The notes below the pieces were generated by a model. That model ran no database searches. It was not told where the DNA came from and was given only the letters and a program-made list of their open reading frames with translations. DNA of 64,000 nt, taken from contig NC_064008.1 in NCBI RefSeq assembly GCF_932276165.1, positions 5,151,001-5,215,000 of the forward strand. The letters run 5' to 3'. Of the stretch, positions 44,476 through 54,541 are shown piece by piece. Position 1 is the stretch's first letter. Every line of letters begins with the position of its first letter. This DNA is from Plutella xylostella. Lineage: Eukaryota > Arthropoda > Insecta > Lepidoptera > Plutellidae. Made by a program: the position numbers and the translations under genes.

Positions 44476-44702
44476 ATCCAAGTTATGCTTGACATTCTAA
44501 CAACGCCCTATTTTTTAATAAACAGAAAAATTAAAAAAGTCGCCGTGTGTAATTAGTTAAGGCAAAGCATACTTTTACACTGTTTATTGCCAGTCTAAAC
44601 CATGCTTCGAACTAACGGAAGGGAAGCGAGAATAGGCTACCTCATGTATCTTAGTTTCCATTCGTATTGGCCGATTTACGAAGGTCGCTGGCCGACCCCT
44701 AA

Positions 44703-44807
44703 GGGCGAGGCCCCATTGGTGCGTTGCGTCGTCGCTGCTACATAATCTACATATAAAAATCCTTTGGGACGACGCGCGACGCGACCCAACGCAATGGGGC
44801 CTCGCCC
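44703..44807. mobile_element. 105-bp palindromic MITE, Harbinger-like ends
   Basis: GGGCGAGGCCCCATTG and CAATGGGGCCTCGCCC are perfect inverted ends. Flanks are TAA (44700-44702) and TTA (44808-44810), so the palindrome includes one more CTAA/TTAG pair. A second inner pair is GCGTTGCGTCG / CGCGACGCGACC. Confidence 0.75.
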
Positions 44808-44819
44808 TTAGAATGGGAT

Positions 44820-45325
44820 CCCAGTTTTACATCTCATTCGTACGGCACTGATCGGGGGGTGTTATGAAGACAAACGCTAGGTGGGATCGGAACCAATAGA
44901 TTTGGGATGTTCGTATCGAGTAAGGGTGTTGTCCCACTACTGCCAATGAACGAGAAGCGAGTGGATCTAGAATTAGAAATAAGTTAGCTAGCTAACTATA
45001 ATATTACTCAGAACTAATGGAGCAAGTTCGTGCCTTGGGTTATGAACTCTTTAGGGCATATACAAAATATGGAGGTATTAAAATGTTAAAATATAAATTG
45101 CCGTGAATGTTGTAAGCCTTAAATAAACCATAAGTAATAAATAGCCAGCGATGATAACGGCCATTCAAAACCAATGTTCGATGTGTTTCAATTAATTATC
45201 CCTGTAAAGCTTTTGCAATCCGTGAATAAAAGCAATATCTTTTTAATATTACGCAAATATTTTCATTTCACGGCATGCAAAAGTGTCAGGAGGCAGACCT
45301 TGTAAATTCACACGATTTGCGACCT
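44820..45325. other. no recognisable feature
   Basis: Nothing supported. Confidence 0.3.
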
Positions 45326-45329
45326 TATA

Positions 45330-45545
45330 CAGGACGTTGCAAAAAGGGTATTCAGTATTAAGTACGGTCAGCTGCATAAGTAGCTATACACTTCTGTACC
45401 TTGTCAAACTGACGAATCGTCAATGTTTCAATGAATTGATAGGCGGTTTCAAATAGACATTCATTATAAACTACTTTTGTTCTACGACTTTTGAAAATAC
45501 CTAAGTGTTTTTTTTTTTACTTTGTTGGTCACCTTACTATGAAAA
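45330..45545. repeat. 'CAGGGTGTTGC' MITE fragments
   Basis: TACAGGACGTTGCAAAAAGGG at 45331, then after a gap ACTTTTGTTCTACGACTTTTG and TTTGTTGGTCACCTTACTA. Confidence 0.5.
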
Positions 45546-45651
45546 CAAGGTTTGATCCGGTAGCGTTTATTTGTTTTCAGAGAGTCGGTTAACTGTTATG
45601 AGTAAGTATCCGAAGAGCCCAAAATTGGTGGACTCTTATCGTGTAAACCTC

Positions 45652-45960
45652 GCTTAAGGTAAGCGTCCTACTAACGGTATCGTAGGTATCGCTATTCTAC
45701 ACATAAATTGGACGCACTTGTGTGAATACGACGAATTCTCGAGTGGATACCACGAACAGGCAAACGCAGCGTGGGACGCCCTCCTGCCCGCTGGACTGAC
45801 GACCTTAGTCGGGTAGCCTGACGACCTTAGTAGTGGTTGGATGAAGAAGGCCGAGGACCGAGTGTTGTGGCGCTCCTTGGAAGAGGCCTATGTCCAGCAG
45901 TGGATGATTATTGGCTGATGATGATGTGTGAATACTGATGTGTACCTTACGCTTACCTTT
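45652..45960. mobile_element. MITE-like repeat split by a LINE 3' end
   Basis: TTAAGGTAAGCG at left and CGCTTACCTT at right are inverted ends of a short element. A diverged relative lies at 47205-47355 (ACGTACTTGTGTGAATTTGCG). The LINE insertion at 45730-45926 separates the arms. Confidence 0.55.
45730..45926 (+). mobile_element. 5'-truncated RTE-like LINE 3' end
   Basis: 197 bp flanked by the 9-bp duplication TGTGAATAC (45721-45729, 45927-45935). It encodes the end of an RT C-terminus (GRPPARWTDDLS, then after a frame change EDRVLWRSLEEAYVQQW) and ends in a (GAT)n tail. A short internal duplication of CTGACGACCTTAG is present. Confidence 0.85.
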
Positions 45961-45964
45961 GAAA

Positions 45965-46690
45965 TACAAAGGGAAAATGTCGCCTCCCCATATTGCGAGC
46001 TACACATAGACAACAGTCAGCAAATAAGCCTATTGGTGAAGCACCGCGTGGTAAATAATATGTAGGGTGAAATTTTATCAGTGATACACCTGCAGATTTT
46101 ATAAATTACCTCTACATCGACTTGAAAGAATAACGTATTTTTTTGTTCATACTTACCAGCAATTTTGTGATGGTTTTGTAAGTTGGGTAATTTTATTAAA
46201 GTGATTTTTCTGGTCAATAAAATTGAATAAATCTTCATTTGACGTTCTCAGATGTAAAAAAATTGTAACATGCAATATTGAGGTGGTTTTCCACCGGTTT
46301 TAATTCACCCCTATCTGTCAGATTAATAATTCTCATAAAAATTAAAACACTTTCCTCGTCTTCTTGCCTCGCCGATGGAAAACTACCTAAGTATATGTTG
46401 GAAATGTCAACCGGGTCTCAGGTCGATCACTAATAAATTTCCACCTTGTACTCGTATAGGTACATTGGTTGTATTTGCGTATGAAACAGTAAACTTAGTG
46501 AATGTTTTAACCCCGTAGAGGTAAGCGGCTTATGTCGAGTGATACGTACACCTCTATTGAATTACTAACAATGCTATATCAGATTTATACTTTGAAATTT
46601 AATTTGGAGTAATTTATAAATATTTGGTTGTAAACTTCTATTATGGAATTATAAATAATTTATATTATGGAATTATATTTAACGTAATTT
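45965..46690. other. no recognisable feature
   Basis: AT-rich; nothing supported. Confidence 0.3.
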
Positions 46691-46692
46691 AT

Positions 46693-46830
46693 ACAGGGTT
46701 TTACAAAAATAGTATAGAAAGGGGGTGACTATGGGGATATTCTAAATAAAAATTGTTCTTTGACTTGAAAATTCATGAAAAATTTTACTTGATTAGCAAC
46801 TTTTCTATATAGAGTAACAAAAATGTACTA
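46693..46830. repeat. 'CAGGGTGTTGC' MITE, left part
   Basis: TACAGGGTTTTACAAAAATAG then AGAAAGGGGGTGACTATGG and the CTTGAAAATTCATG block. Confidence 0.5.
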
Positions 46831-47204
46831 GGTAGGTACCTACGAATAAAAAAATATTTTTAAAGTAAGTAAATACTTAGGTATAATAATTATAATGTCT
46901 GTCTACATTGTATAATTATGTTCGTGAGTAACTAGATGGTCCCAAGTCCCAACACTCAAAAATGATACAGCAACTGCGTAAAGCCCATATTATTTGAACA
47001 TTACGATTGTTCCACCACGGGTCTGCGGCCAGGGATCGCCGTGAAATATTAAAGGAAACATAACACACTCCGCGTCTCCCCGAGGATATCTCCGAGATCA
47101 CGGTTTGTCAGTTTTATTTACACGAAACACACTTCGTGTCTAGATGTGACCTTCTGTAGTTGTATTTATAGAAAAAGGTAGGTATATTATATATAGGTAT
47201 AGAG

Positions 47205-47360
47205 CACTTTGAGATAAACGTCCACCTGTCGGTCTCGTAAGTATCGCAGCAAACGGATTTTTATAAATGTATGGAGAAACGGCGCCGGCAATGCCGATGA
47301 AGTAGACGTACTTGTGTGAATTTGCGTTCGATGCCTAAAGGTAGACCTGGACGCTTACCA
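47205..47360. repeat. relative of the 45652 repeat
   Basis: GTCTCGTAAGTATCGCAGC and GTAGACGTACTTGTGTGAATT resemble 45680-45730. Inverted ends not resolved. Confidence 0.4.
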
Positions 47361-47479
47361 TAACTTGACTGTTTGAGTTGTTACTTATTGTTTTTGAGAA
47401 ACAAATATTCTCCTTGGCTTCAATCAATCGCAGGCCAGTGCCTCTTCACAAACTTTGCTATTGCATAAATTAGAAACAA

Positions 47480-47746
47480 GACGACCGAATGGCGTAGTGG
47501 TTAGTGACCTGACTACTGAGCCGATGGTCCCGGGTTCGATTCCCGGCCGGTGCAGATATTTGTTTAAACACAGATATTTGTTCTCGGGTCTTGGATGTGC
47601 CCGTAAAATGGCAATAGGCCCGCCCCCTATTACATTGGGACTAACATACACTCTGGCGAAAAGTGGGTGCAGCAATGCACCTCTGCCTACCCCGCAAGGG
47701 AGTACATTAGTACAAGGCGTGAGTGCGTGTTTTTTTTTTTTTTTTT
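47480..47746 (+). mobile_element. tRNA-derived SINE, full length
   Basis: 267 bp, duplication TAGAAACAA (47471-47479 and 47747-47755), A-box head GACGACCGAATGGCGTAGTG, B-box GGTTCGATTCC, T-run tail. The 132- and 152-codon frames crossing it are read-through of SINE sequence. Confidence 0.93.
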
Positions 47747-48058
47747 TAGAAACAATACTACCAGCATGTTCCCAGCCCCTCGGAAGGTCATACGAAGCAA
47801 ATACTTTATGTAGCTCCAACATTAAAAAGGCATGTGTTCACCCTTATTTAAAATTTAATCCTATTACCAACACCGCAATGGTGCTGTGGCCTTTTTTAAA
47901 TAAAATTATTTAGGCGGGACATTTTCTCCACTATTTATGGCGTCCCAAAAAGAAAATATGTATAATTTGACGAGATTTAGTAGGCTGAACGTTTTGTAAA
48001 GTGTTTTTTCCAGATATTATTTTCTTATGAAATAAATGAAGTCATGAAATGAAACATA

Positions 48059-48876
48059 GGGTAACGTAACGTACCTAGGGACATTTTCGACTACCCCAAC
48101 TTTGAATGAAGCTATCGCAGCGTACAACTAAGATATTAATGTGAAATTTTCTTTATTCGGTAGGATATATAATCTTTTATCACTAGTATTTGTACTTAAG
48201 CTTTAGTGTGGCCAGATTTTATTAAATTAAGATAAAAGTAAAAATGCTTGTTTTGACCCAAGGTACGTTACACGTTTGTACCTTGGGACACTGTTTCCTA
48301 TAGCTTTGTACTATGGAAAATGCTAACTTCTAAATAACGCCTTATATCTCTGTTCTTATTTATTTACTGCATCTCTCTTCTGTCTAGTTTCACTCTGGCA
48401 CTAATAAGAACAGAGATATAAGGCGTTATTTAGATGTTTGCATTTTCCATAGTACAAAGCCATAGGAAACAGTGTCCCAAGGTACAAATTTAATCGTGTC
48501 CCAAGGTACAAAAAAGCAATATTTAACCAAAATTTAAATATCTTTATTTTTAATTAATAGGAATCTTTCAGATAATTGCCATGTCATAAAATTAAATAAC
48601 TGAAAAGTTATACGTGACATCCATGTCTTTATTTTGAGCATGCCTCAATGAGATAAAGCAACACAAAAAACTATACAAAAGCTACTTTTGACTCCAAAAA
48701 ACTTCATACTGTCTTCACCACACACTAGATGCTGGTATGATCACGAGACTCACTAGTTTTGCCAAGCGAGTAAAATACTATGCCTAGGGTAGAATTTTAA
48801 TGTGTTTATTTAGCCGGTTTTTAAAATACAATCAATGTCCCGAGGTACAAGCGTCCCAAGGTACGTTACGTTACCC
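48059..48876. mobile_element. 818-bp TIR element with GTCCCAAGGTAC motifs
   Basis: Ends GGGTAACGTAACGTACC and GGTACGTTACGTTACCC, flanked by TA. GTCCCAAGGTAC or its complement/near variants recurs near both ends and at about 48258-48300 and 48473-48512. The centre is a ~180-bp near-perfect palindrome (about 48296-48471; AAATAACGCCTTATATCTCTG and its complement), possibly another nested MITE. No frame. TA flanks suggest Tc1/mariner-type insertion, unproven. Confidence 0.75.
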
Positions 48877-49064
48877 TAATCGATGACTAAATCTTGCAAT
48901 AGTATTTGCCAGTCTTAATATCTGGAAGCCGCAGAATCTAATTCTGAAACGAATGGTTACATCTCGGTTATTGATTGTGTGTGTGATATTGATATTGTGT
49001 GTAAATAGGGGAAAGTCATTTACTCCAAAGATACTAAATAGATAGTTTATCCTTAGAGCCCTTT

Positions 49065-49090
49065 TTACTTTTTCATTGCTCGCGTGTGTA
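49065..49090. repeat. right-end fragment of 'CACTCACGAGCAATG' MITE
   Basis: ACTTTTTCATTGCTCGCGTG followed by TGTA. Confidence 0.45.
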
Positions 49091-49374
49091 GGTACTTACT
49101 GTCCCTATAATTTTGTAATCAAAACACGATATTAGCAACTAAATTGTCAATTCTGCATCTGTACAAAATGGCGGCGTTTCCGCCAGTCGGGACGAGATTG
49201 CATCCGGTCCGGTGTCTACTGAATAATTCTGCACCCACCTTTCGATGCCAATATATTCCTTTATTTCATGGTGTAAGGCTATATTCATCGACACTTGGTC
49301 CATCCGATTGGGCCTGAAAATTAGTTTTTTTTTTAAATAATATTATGTTAATGTAAGTGTGTGTATAATAATAA

Positions 49375-49585
49375 TAATATGTGGGTACATCTCACTCACG
49401 GCCATCCGACCCCAAGCTAGGCATAACCTGTGTTATGGGTATCGGACAGCTGATATATCTACACAAATACATAGGTACATACATACATATTCAACATAAA
49501 TATCAACACCCAAGACCCGAGTGCAAATATCTATCTTTAAACAAATATCTGCCCCAGCCGGGAATCGAACCCGGGACCACCGGGG
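49375..49585 (-). mobile_element. tRNA-derived SINE, minus strand, second family
   Basis: CCCCAGCCGGGAATCGAACC (complement of the B-box) near 49552, body CACGGCCATCCGACCCCAAGC and GGTATCGGACAGCTGATATA as at 33345. The head is cut short where it abuts the MITE at 49586. Confidence 0.8.
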
Positions 49586-49823
49586 TACTAGCAATGAAAA
49601 AGTTCCAGTGAGAATAGCAGTAAATTACTCCTAAACGGAAAAGACTAGCATAATGACGCCGTCAGCAACATTCAACCAGTGACTAATCCATTCAACAGAG
49701 CATCAGAATATCACCAACGAAAAAAGAAAATATTTTGTTCAAATTTTAAATAAAATATTTTTTTTTAATTGGTTTATTTGCTATCTTCATTTTTAAGTGA
49801 TTTTTTTTAAATTGCTCGTGCGT
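49586..49823. mobile_element. 'CACTCACGAGCAATG' MITE, left end damaged
   Basis: TAGCAATGAAAAAGTTCCAG at left lacks the first seven bases, and ATTGCTCGTGCG plus TA closes the right. The interior ATTACTCCTAAACGGAAAAG is conserved. Confidence 0.7.
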
Positions 49824-50093
49824 ATAGGTGTGGATAAAAACATTAGATAAATATTTTAGGTGTAGATAATCAAATAAAGGGGAGCATGTTTCAAGCAGCT
49901 GTACGGCTGACAACCGACCGATTCCGGCCGTTTCACCGATAGTTATTTTTCCCGCTAGTTACATAATATGACCGCCGAACATTTCCCTCTACAACCCTAC
50001 TCTGCAAACAAAGTTTTTGTGACACGCCACACTTGCGTCGTCGCACGCGGCTTACTCTCCAGCCCAAATATCGAGCGCAAACATCGGATCGAT

Positions 50094-50119
50094 TAACCCT
50101 TCAGCTGGCAGAGTAAACT
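50094..50119. repeat. TTAACCC terminus fragment
   Basis: TTAACCCTTCAGCTGGCAGAG resembles the complement of the right end of the 41364 element. Confidence 0.35.
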
Positions 50120-50133
50120 GGGGGGTCACTCTA

Positions 50134-50278
50134 CAGGGTGTTGCAAAAAAGGGTACGAAAACAAAAACATTCTCCATAGTGTAAAAAAGTCACGTGACCA
50201 ACAAAGTTTCTATGGAAAGTTATATAATATTTTTTTTCGCGAATTTTTACTTTCTGTTTTCATTTCCGGGCTTAGATA
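50134..50278. repeat. 'CAGGGTGTTGC' MITE nested in another MITE
   Basis: CAGGGTGTTGCAAAAAAGGG at left, then CGTGACCAACAAAGTTTCTA and TTTCGCGAATTTTTAC. The right terminus is lost at the junction with the next repeat. Confidence 0.6.
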
Positions 50279-50279
50279 T

Positions 50280-50478
50280 TACTAGCTGTTCCCGTGCGCT
50301 TCGCTTCGCCTTAAAAAGTTTTTCCGTAGGAATTCCGGGATAAAAAGTATCCTATGTACTTTCCCAGGGTCCAGACCGTATGTATACCAAATTTCATTCA
50401 AATCCGTTCCGAAGTTTTGGCTTGAAAGAGTAACAGGCAGATAGACAGACACAGTTACTTTCGCATTTATAATATTAG
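50280..50478 (+). repeat. 'CTGTTCCCG...' dispersed repeat, fullest copy
   Basis: From ACTAGCTGTTCCCGTGCGC through GTATACCAAATTTCATTC to CTTTCGCATTTATAATATTAG, in order and apparently complete; the reference for the other copies here. Confidence 0.75.
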
Positions 50479-50964
50479 TTAGGTTAGGTTAGACAGGCGG
50501 TTAACATGTAGATTAATAGCGTAGATTATGGCTTAGAAAAACGAAGTTTCCGAGAGCTTCTGTGCGAGCCACGACTCTATCTCGTTGTAATAAACGTGCC
50601 GATTGCACGACAGCTCTCGTTCGTTCGTTTTTCGTCAGTATATAGAGCAACCCTCTAGCACACGCGTCGGGGTTTACTTAGCAATTTCGCTGTTGACTGT
50701 TAGTACGTATATTATGTTATGATTTGCTCAAGGTTTTTACAATATTGGATAGAAAAAAAACGCTGCTTTTTCCTATAACTTTTTTGTACAATTTTGGGGT
50801 TTTTAATCCATAACCAGTTATTTATTGACAGTTGGACATTGGGTTTCAAAGAACGCTGTCGGTACAAAAATCAGTCATCTATCATTCCTCATCTCACCAC
50901 TATGCTGTCTAAGGAATGGTTTCGGATCTTTGAATTATAAATACCTAATTATGTTCCTAATTTA

Positions 50965-51150
50965 CAGGAAAAAGGATATACTAAGCCGAAACCTACATTT
51001 GTAGCATGGTATATCTAAGCCCAAAATGGAAATCAGAATTTCAAAATTCGCGAAAAAAAAATTATTCTCCAAAGTAAAAAGTCACATGACCAACAAAGTT
51101 TCTATGGATATTTTTCCATAGACACATTAACATTGGTGTAGCCAACCCTG
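50965..51150. mobile_element. 'CAGGGTGTTGC' family MITE, degenerate
   Basis: CAGGAAAAAGGATATACTAAGC at left and GTGTAGCCAACCCTG at right, flanked by TA (50963-50964, 51151-51152). The interior CAAAATTCGCGAAAAAAAA and CATGACCAACAAAGTTTC is inverted relative to the canonical order. Confidence 0.6.
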
Positions 51151-51412
51151 TATAATAAACTAATAACCCTGCAAATCTTCGATTCCAAAAATCTTTACTG
51201 TTTTCTTTCTGAAATATTTTATTTAGAAGACAGCGTCTTATAATCCGTTCTAAACTAAAGGGGAAGTTTACTTGAGATGCAGCCACCCATTAGCCGAGCA
51301 AACATCACTGTGTCCACTATAAAGGGTCAACAGATAAAATGTTGTTACTCTTCTCCTCAGCCCCTTTGTCGGACATTATTTGTAATAATTATAACTATTT
51401 ATATAAATTACT

Positions 51413-51612
51413 ACCTGTTCCCGCGAGCTTCGCTTCGCCTTAAAGAGTTTTCCCGTGGGAATTGCGGGATAAAAAGTAGCCTATGTTCTTTCTCAGGGTC
51501 TAGACCATATGTATGTATTCATTCAAATTCGTCCAGTAATTTTGGCGTGAAAGGGCAACAGACAGACAGACAGACAGACACAGTTACTTTCGCATTTATA
51601 ATATTAGTTAGG
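51413..51612 (+). repeat. 'CTGTTCCCG...' dispersed repeat
   Basis: CCTGTTCCCGCGAGCTTCGC to TTTCGCATTTATAATATTAG with an expanded (GACA)n run near 51550-51572. Confidence 0.75.
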
Positions 51613-52385
51613 AAGTTAGGATAGGGCGTTTAATACAAAAGGGTACCTATGAGTATTTTAGTGAATACGATATTATACTATCGTTTACCTTATACGGGTA
51701 TTTTTCACTGTGAAATTGTATTCTTTGACTACCTTTTCGTTTCGTTTTTTGGGGTAAAAACGGACCAAGTCAAATGTAATGGGAAACTACTCCATTTCTC
51801 TAAAAAAAAAAACTAATGGAGTCTCCCTAATGCAAGCAAGTTATAGCGCTCGTTATAATGAGCATTCGGAAATTTCGTTTTAAAAGATAGAGAAACCCCC
51901 TTGATCATAACACCAAACAATTTCATAACAACTTCAAACTATAAAATTTTAGCTTAATTTCCATTAATTACAGCCCAATTGCATTGAGTACATACCAAAA
52001 TTCTAATTTAATTTTGGTGTGCCTGCTGCCTGCGATACAAAGCTAATATAATTTTCATAAAATTTTATTTCCATACTAATCTAATTGAAGTTATTAAATT
52101 ACTGTTGCAGAGTTTATTCTGCTGCGACATCGACAGTGGGTGGTGTGAACCGACAGGCCAATAATTTTTACCCCTTAAAATAAGTAAACTAAAGAATAAA
52201 GAAAATTCTATTCTATCTAGGTATATAATTATTTATCTAAACTAACTTTGAACACATAGTGTGACAAACGTGCGTGACGCTGTGTTACAGCTGGCATTTT
52301 GTCACCGACTCGATAAGAAGATAACAGAAAGTTTATTAGAATTCTTTTAAGAGTACTTAAATGATAAATCTACAATTTCGTATAC
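51613..52385. other. no recognisable feature
   Basis: AT-rich; nothing supported. Confidence 0.3.
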
Positions 52386-52469
52386 GTTCTGCAGGGCGAT
52401 CACGAAAAATATAGAATCGAATGCGTGTGCGACTAGTGTCAACTTGACAGCACTTTCGAACACTTTTTT

Positions 52470-53046
52470 AGGGTTCCGTAGCCAAAATGGCAAAAACGGA
52501 ACCCTTATAGTTTCGTCATGTCCGTCTGTCCGTCTGTCCGTCTGTCCGTCTGTCACAGCCAATTTACTCGGAAACTATAAGTACTACAGTGATGAAATTT
52601 GATGGGAATATGTGTTGTATGAACCGCTACAAAAATATGACACTAAATAGTAAAAAAAAGAATTGGGGGTGGGGCCCCCCATACATGTAACTGAGGGATG
52701 AAATTTTTTTTTTCGATGTACATACCCGTGTGGGGTATCAATGGAAAGGTCTTTTAAAATGATATAAAGTTTTCTAAAAAACATTTTTCTTAAAGTGAAC
52801 GGTTTTTGAGATATCAGCTCTCAAAGTCGTAAAAAGTATGTCCCCCCCCCCCTCTATTTTTATAACTACGGGGTATAAAATTCTAAAAAAAATAGAGGTG
52901 ATGCATGCTAATTAACTCTTTCAACGATTTTTGGTTTGATCAAAGTATCTCTTATAGTTTTTGAGATAGGTTGATTTAACTGTAATTTTGATTTGCTGCT
53001 ACGGAACCCTTTGTGCGCGAGCCCGACTCGCACTTGGCCGGTTTTT
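52470..53046 (+). repeat. 'AGGGTTCCGTAGCC' dispersed repeat
   Basis: Begins AGGGTTCCGTAGCCAAAATGG, has a (GTCCGTCT)n run at 52519-52553, a C-run at 52842-52852, and ends CCCGACTCGCACTTGGCCGG then T's. A very common lepidopteran repeat; class not determinable here. Confidence 0.75.
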
Positions 53047-53227
53047 ACCTATAGAATTGACAGTTGTCGCACTCGCATTCGATTCTATACGTTAGCTCTG
53101 TTGCCCAAGCACAGGATTCGAAACCTCCGTTTACGTTGCGTATTGGTTGCTTATCGTCAAATGTCACTGTCAAAATGTAAGGCAAATTTGTTAGTTCCAA
53201 AAGTGGCATTTGTTTTTTCCATGTTAG

Positions 53228-53342
53228 GTGGAATTTCACCAAACGCTAAACGTATTTAGTAGCCTGTCATACGTCTGTCAGTTAGTACAAAATGTATTTA
53301 AAATTTGATTTAAATACGGTTAGCGTTTGGTAAAAGCGACCC
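53228..53342. repeat. small palindromic MITE-like repeat
   Basis: GTGGAATTTCACCAAACGC at left and GCGTTTGGTAAAAGCGAC at right form the outer pair, ACGTATTTA/TAAATACGG the inner. Confidence 0.55.
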
Positions 53343-53508
53343 TTCGTGTAGATTCGAAAATAGTATCGAATCCTATGCTCGCGCCTCTGTTTTTCGTGAT
53401 CGCCCTGCTGTTATCGATATCGATAAAGTTTATTGCGCGTTCCTCCAATCACACCGTATTTATGGCAAATCCCGATATAGTAACGTTTATCTACGCCGAC
53501 TACTCGTA

Positions 53509-53625
53509 CGTCCACCAAACCGCACTAGGCCAGCGTGGTGGACTAGGCCTGAAACCCTTCCTTCATCGGAAGGAGACCCGTGCCCCAGCAGTGGGGACGT
53601 GATGGGTCGTGATGATGACGTCGAT
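53509..53625 (+). repeat. 3' fragment of the 5S-derived SINE family
   Basis: GTCCACCAAACCGCACTAGG, AGCGTGGTGGACTAGGCCTG and CCCCAGCAGTGGGGACGTGATG, matching the complement of 54640-54760 and lacking the 5S-like head. Confidence 0.7.
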
Positions 53626-54480
53626 TACGATCCCGTGAAGCGACAACTGGTTTCTCATATACCAAAATATACTTCACATGTAGACTGTAGAGTATTGTAG
53701 AGGGTAAATTAAAATTTGGCCTAATGCACAGCGGGCATGCATATTTTAAGGACCGCACAGAAACGTCAGATAACGACGATACAGGCCGGATTAGAAATTC
53801 AAAATTAAATTATTCTTATTTCACTCTAATACGAATTCTCTTTCTAATTACGCCTCCATTAGGGTAATTAACTCGGAAAGTGTACGTTTTGACTCGAAAA
53901 TGTACATTTTCAGTGTATTTGCAATTTCGTTCATGAATGTTAGATGGCGGTTGGTGTACCTGAATTTCAGTTTAGTGCGGCCAGTCAAAAAGTATCACGC
54001 GCAAAATACAATATTGCTTCTTTGCTGTATTTTTTTATTAGTAGGTCAATTCAGTAATGTAAGTACTGGCTTGTCTTGTGACCATGAAAGTAATAAGTAC
54101 TTACGTATGTACTTATTACTTCCATGCTTGTGTTGTGACAGACCGCGATGGCGGGAACTACACCAACAAGAGCAAGAATCTTTAATTTAAGAAGAAGAAG
54201 GTAAGGGGGATAATACACTGCACAAAGTCAAAATGTTAATTTTCTGAACACCATAACTATGACATCCAGATAATTATGACATCCGAGGACAAACGATGTC
54301 TGGTCGAGAAGTACACTTAGCTAAACAGCAAATTTGTTTCGTTCTAATCAATTAACTTCGCTAATTTAAAAGATACTGGTGTGTGCCTGTTTCTAATTCT
54401 TAATGGAACAGCAAATTTACTCAAAAACTGTATAATTTTCTTTATGGATAGAGTTTTCATTGTCTTTGTGTATTTTACCA
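53626..54480. other. no gene; one short palindrome
   Basis: AAGTAATAAGTACTTACGTA continuing to TACTTATTACTT (about 54088-54122) is a near-perfect palindrome. Otherwise nothing supported. Confidence 0.4.
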
Positions 54481-54485
54481 TCGTA

Positions 54486-54540
54486 AGTATAGAAAGCCGA
54501 AAAGGGTGTCCCAGTGGGTCATACTAAATAACTTTTGTTC
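54486..54540. repeat. 'CAGGGTGTTGC' MITE fragment
   Basis: AGAAAGCCGAAAAGGGTGTCC and TAAATAACTTTTGTTCT, ending where the next MITE begins. Confidence 0.45.
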
Positions 54541-54541
54541 T

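Larger units (their letters stand above)
50120..50655. mobile_element. 'GGGGGGTCACTCTATA' MITE interrupted by two other repeats
   Basis: GGGGGGTCACTC (50120-50131) is the left end. The family resumes at about 50530 (AAAAACGAAGTTTCCGAG) and ends TCAGTATATAGAGCAACCCTC. Between lie a CAGGGTGTTGC element starting at a TA within the arm (50132-50133) and the CTGTTCCCG repeat. Confidence 0.7.
52392..53407. mobile_element. TIR element with CAGGGCGATC ends, hAT-like
   Basis: 1,016 bp with ends CAGGGCGATCACGAAAAA and TTTTTCGTGATCGCCCTG, and further paired blocks (AGAATCGAATGCG / CGCATTCGATTCT). The CAGGG start recalls hAT elements, but I could not find an 8-bp duplication. It contains the repeat at 52470-53046 and a small palindromic repeat at 53228-53342 (CACCAAACGCTAAACGTATTTA / TAAATACGGTTAGCGTTTGG). 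Confidence 0.65.

Noticed and set aside
47424..47913. Open frames of 132 and 152 codons on both strands
   Set aside because: Both run through a SINE and its T tail; the translation reflects SINE sequence.
52993..53259. 88-codon frame
   Set aside because: It spans the junction of two repeats, so it cannot be a conserved gene.
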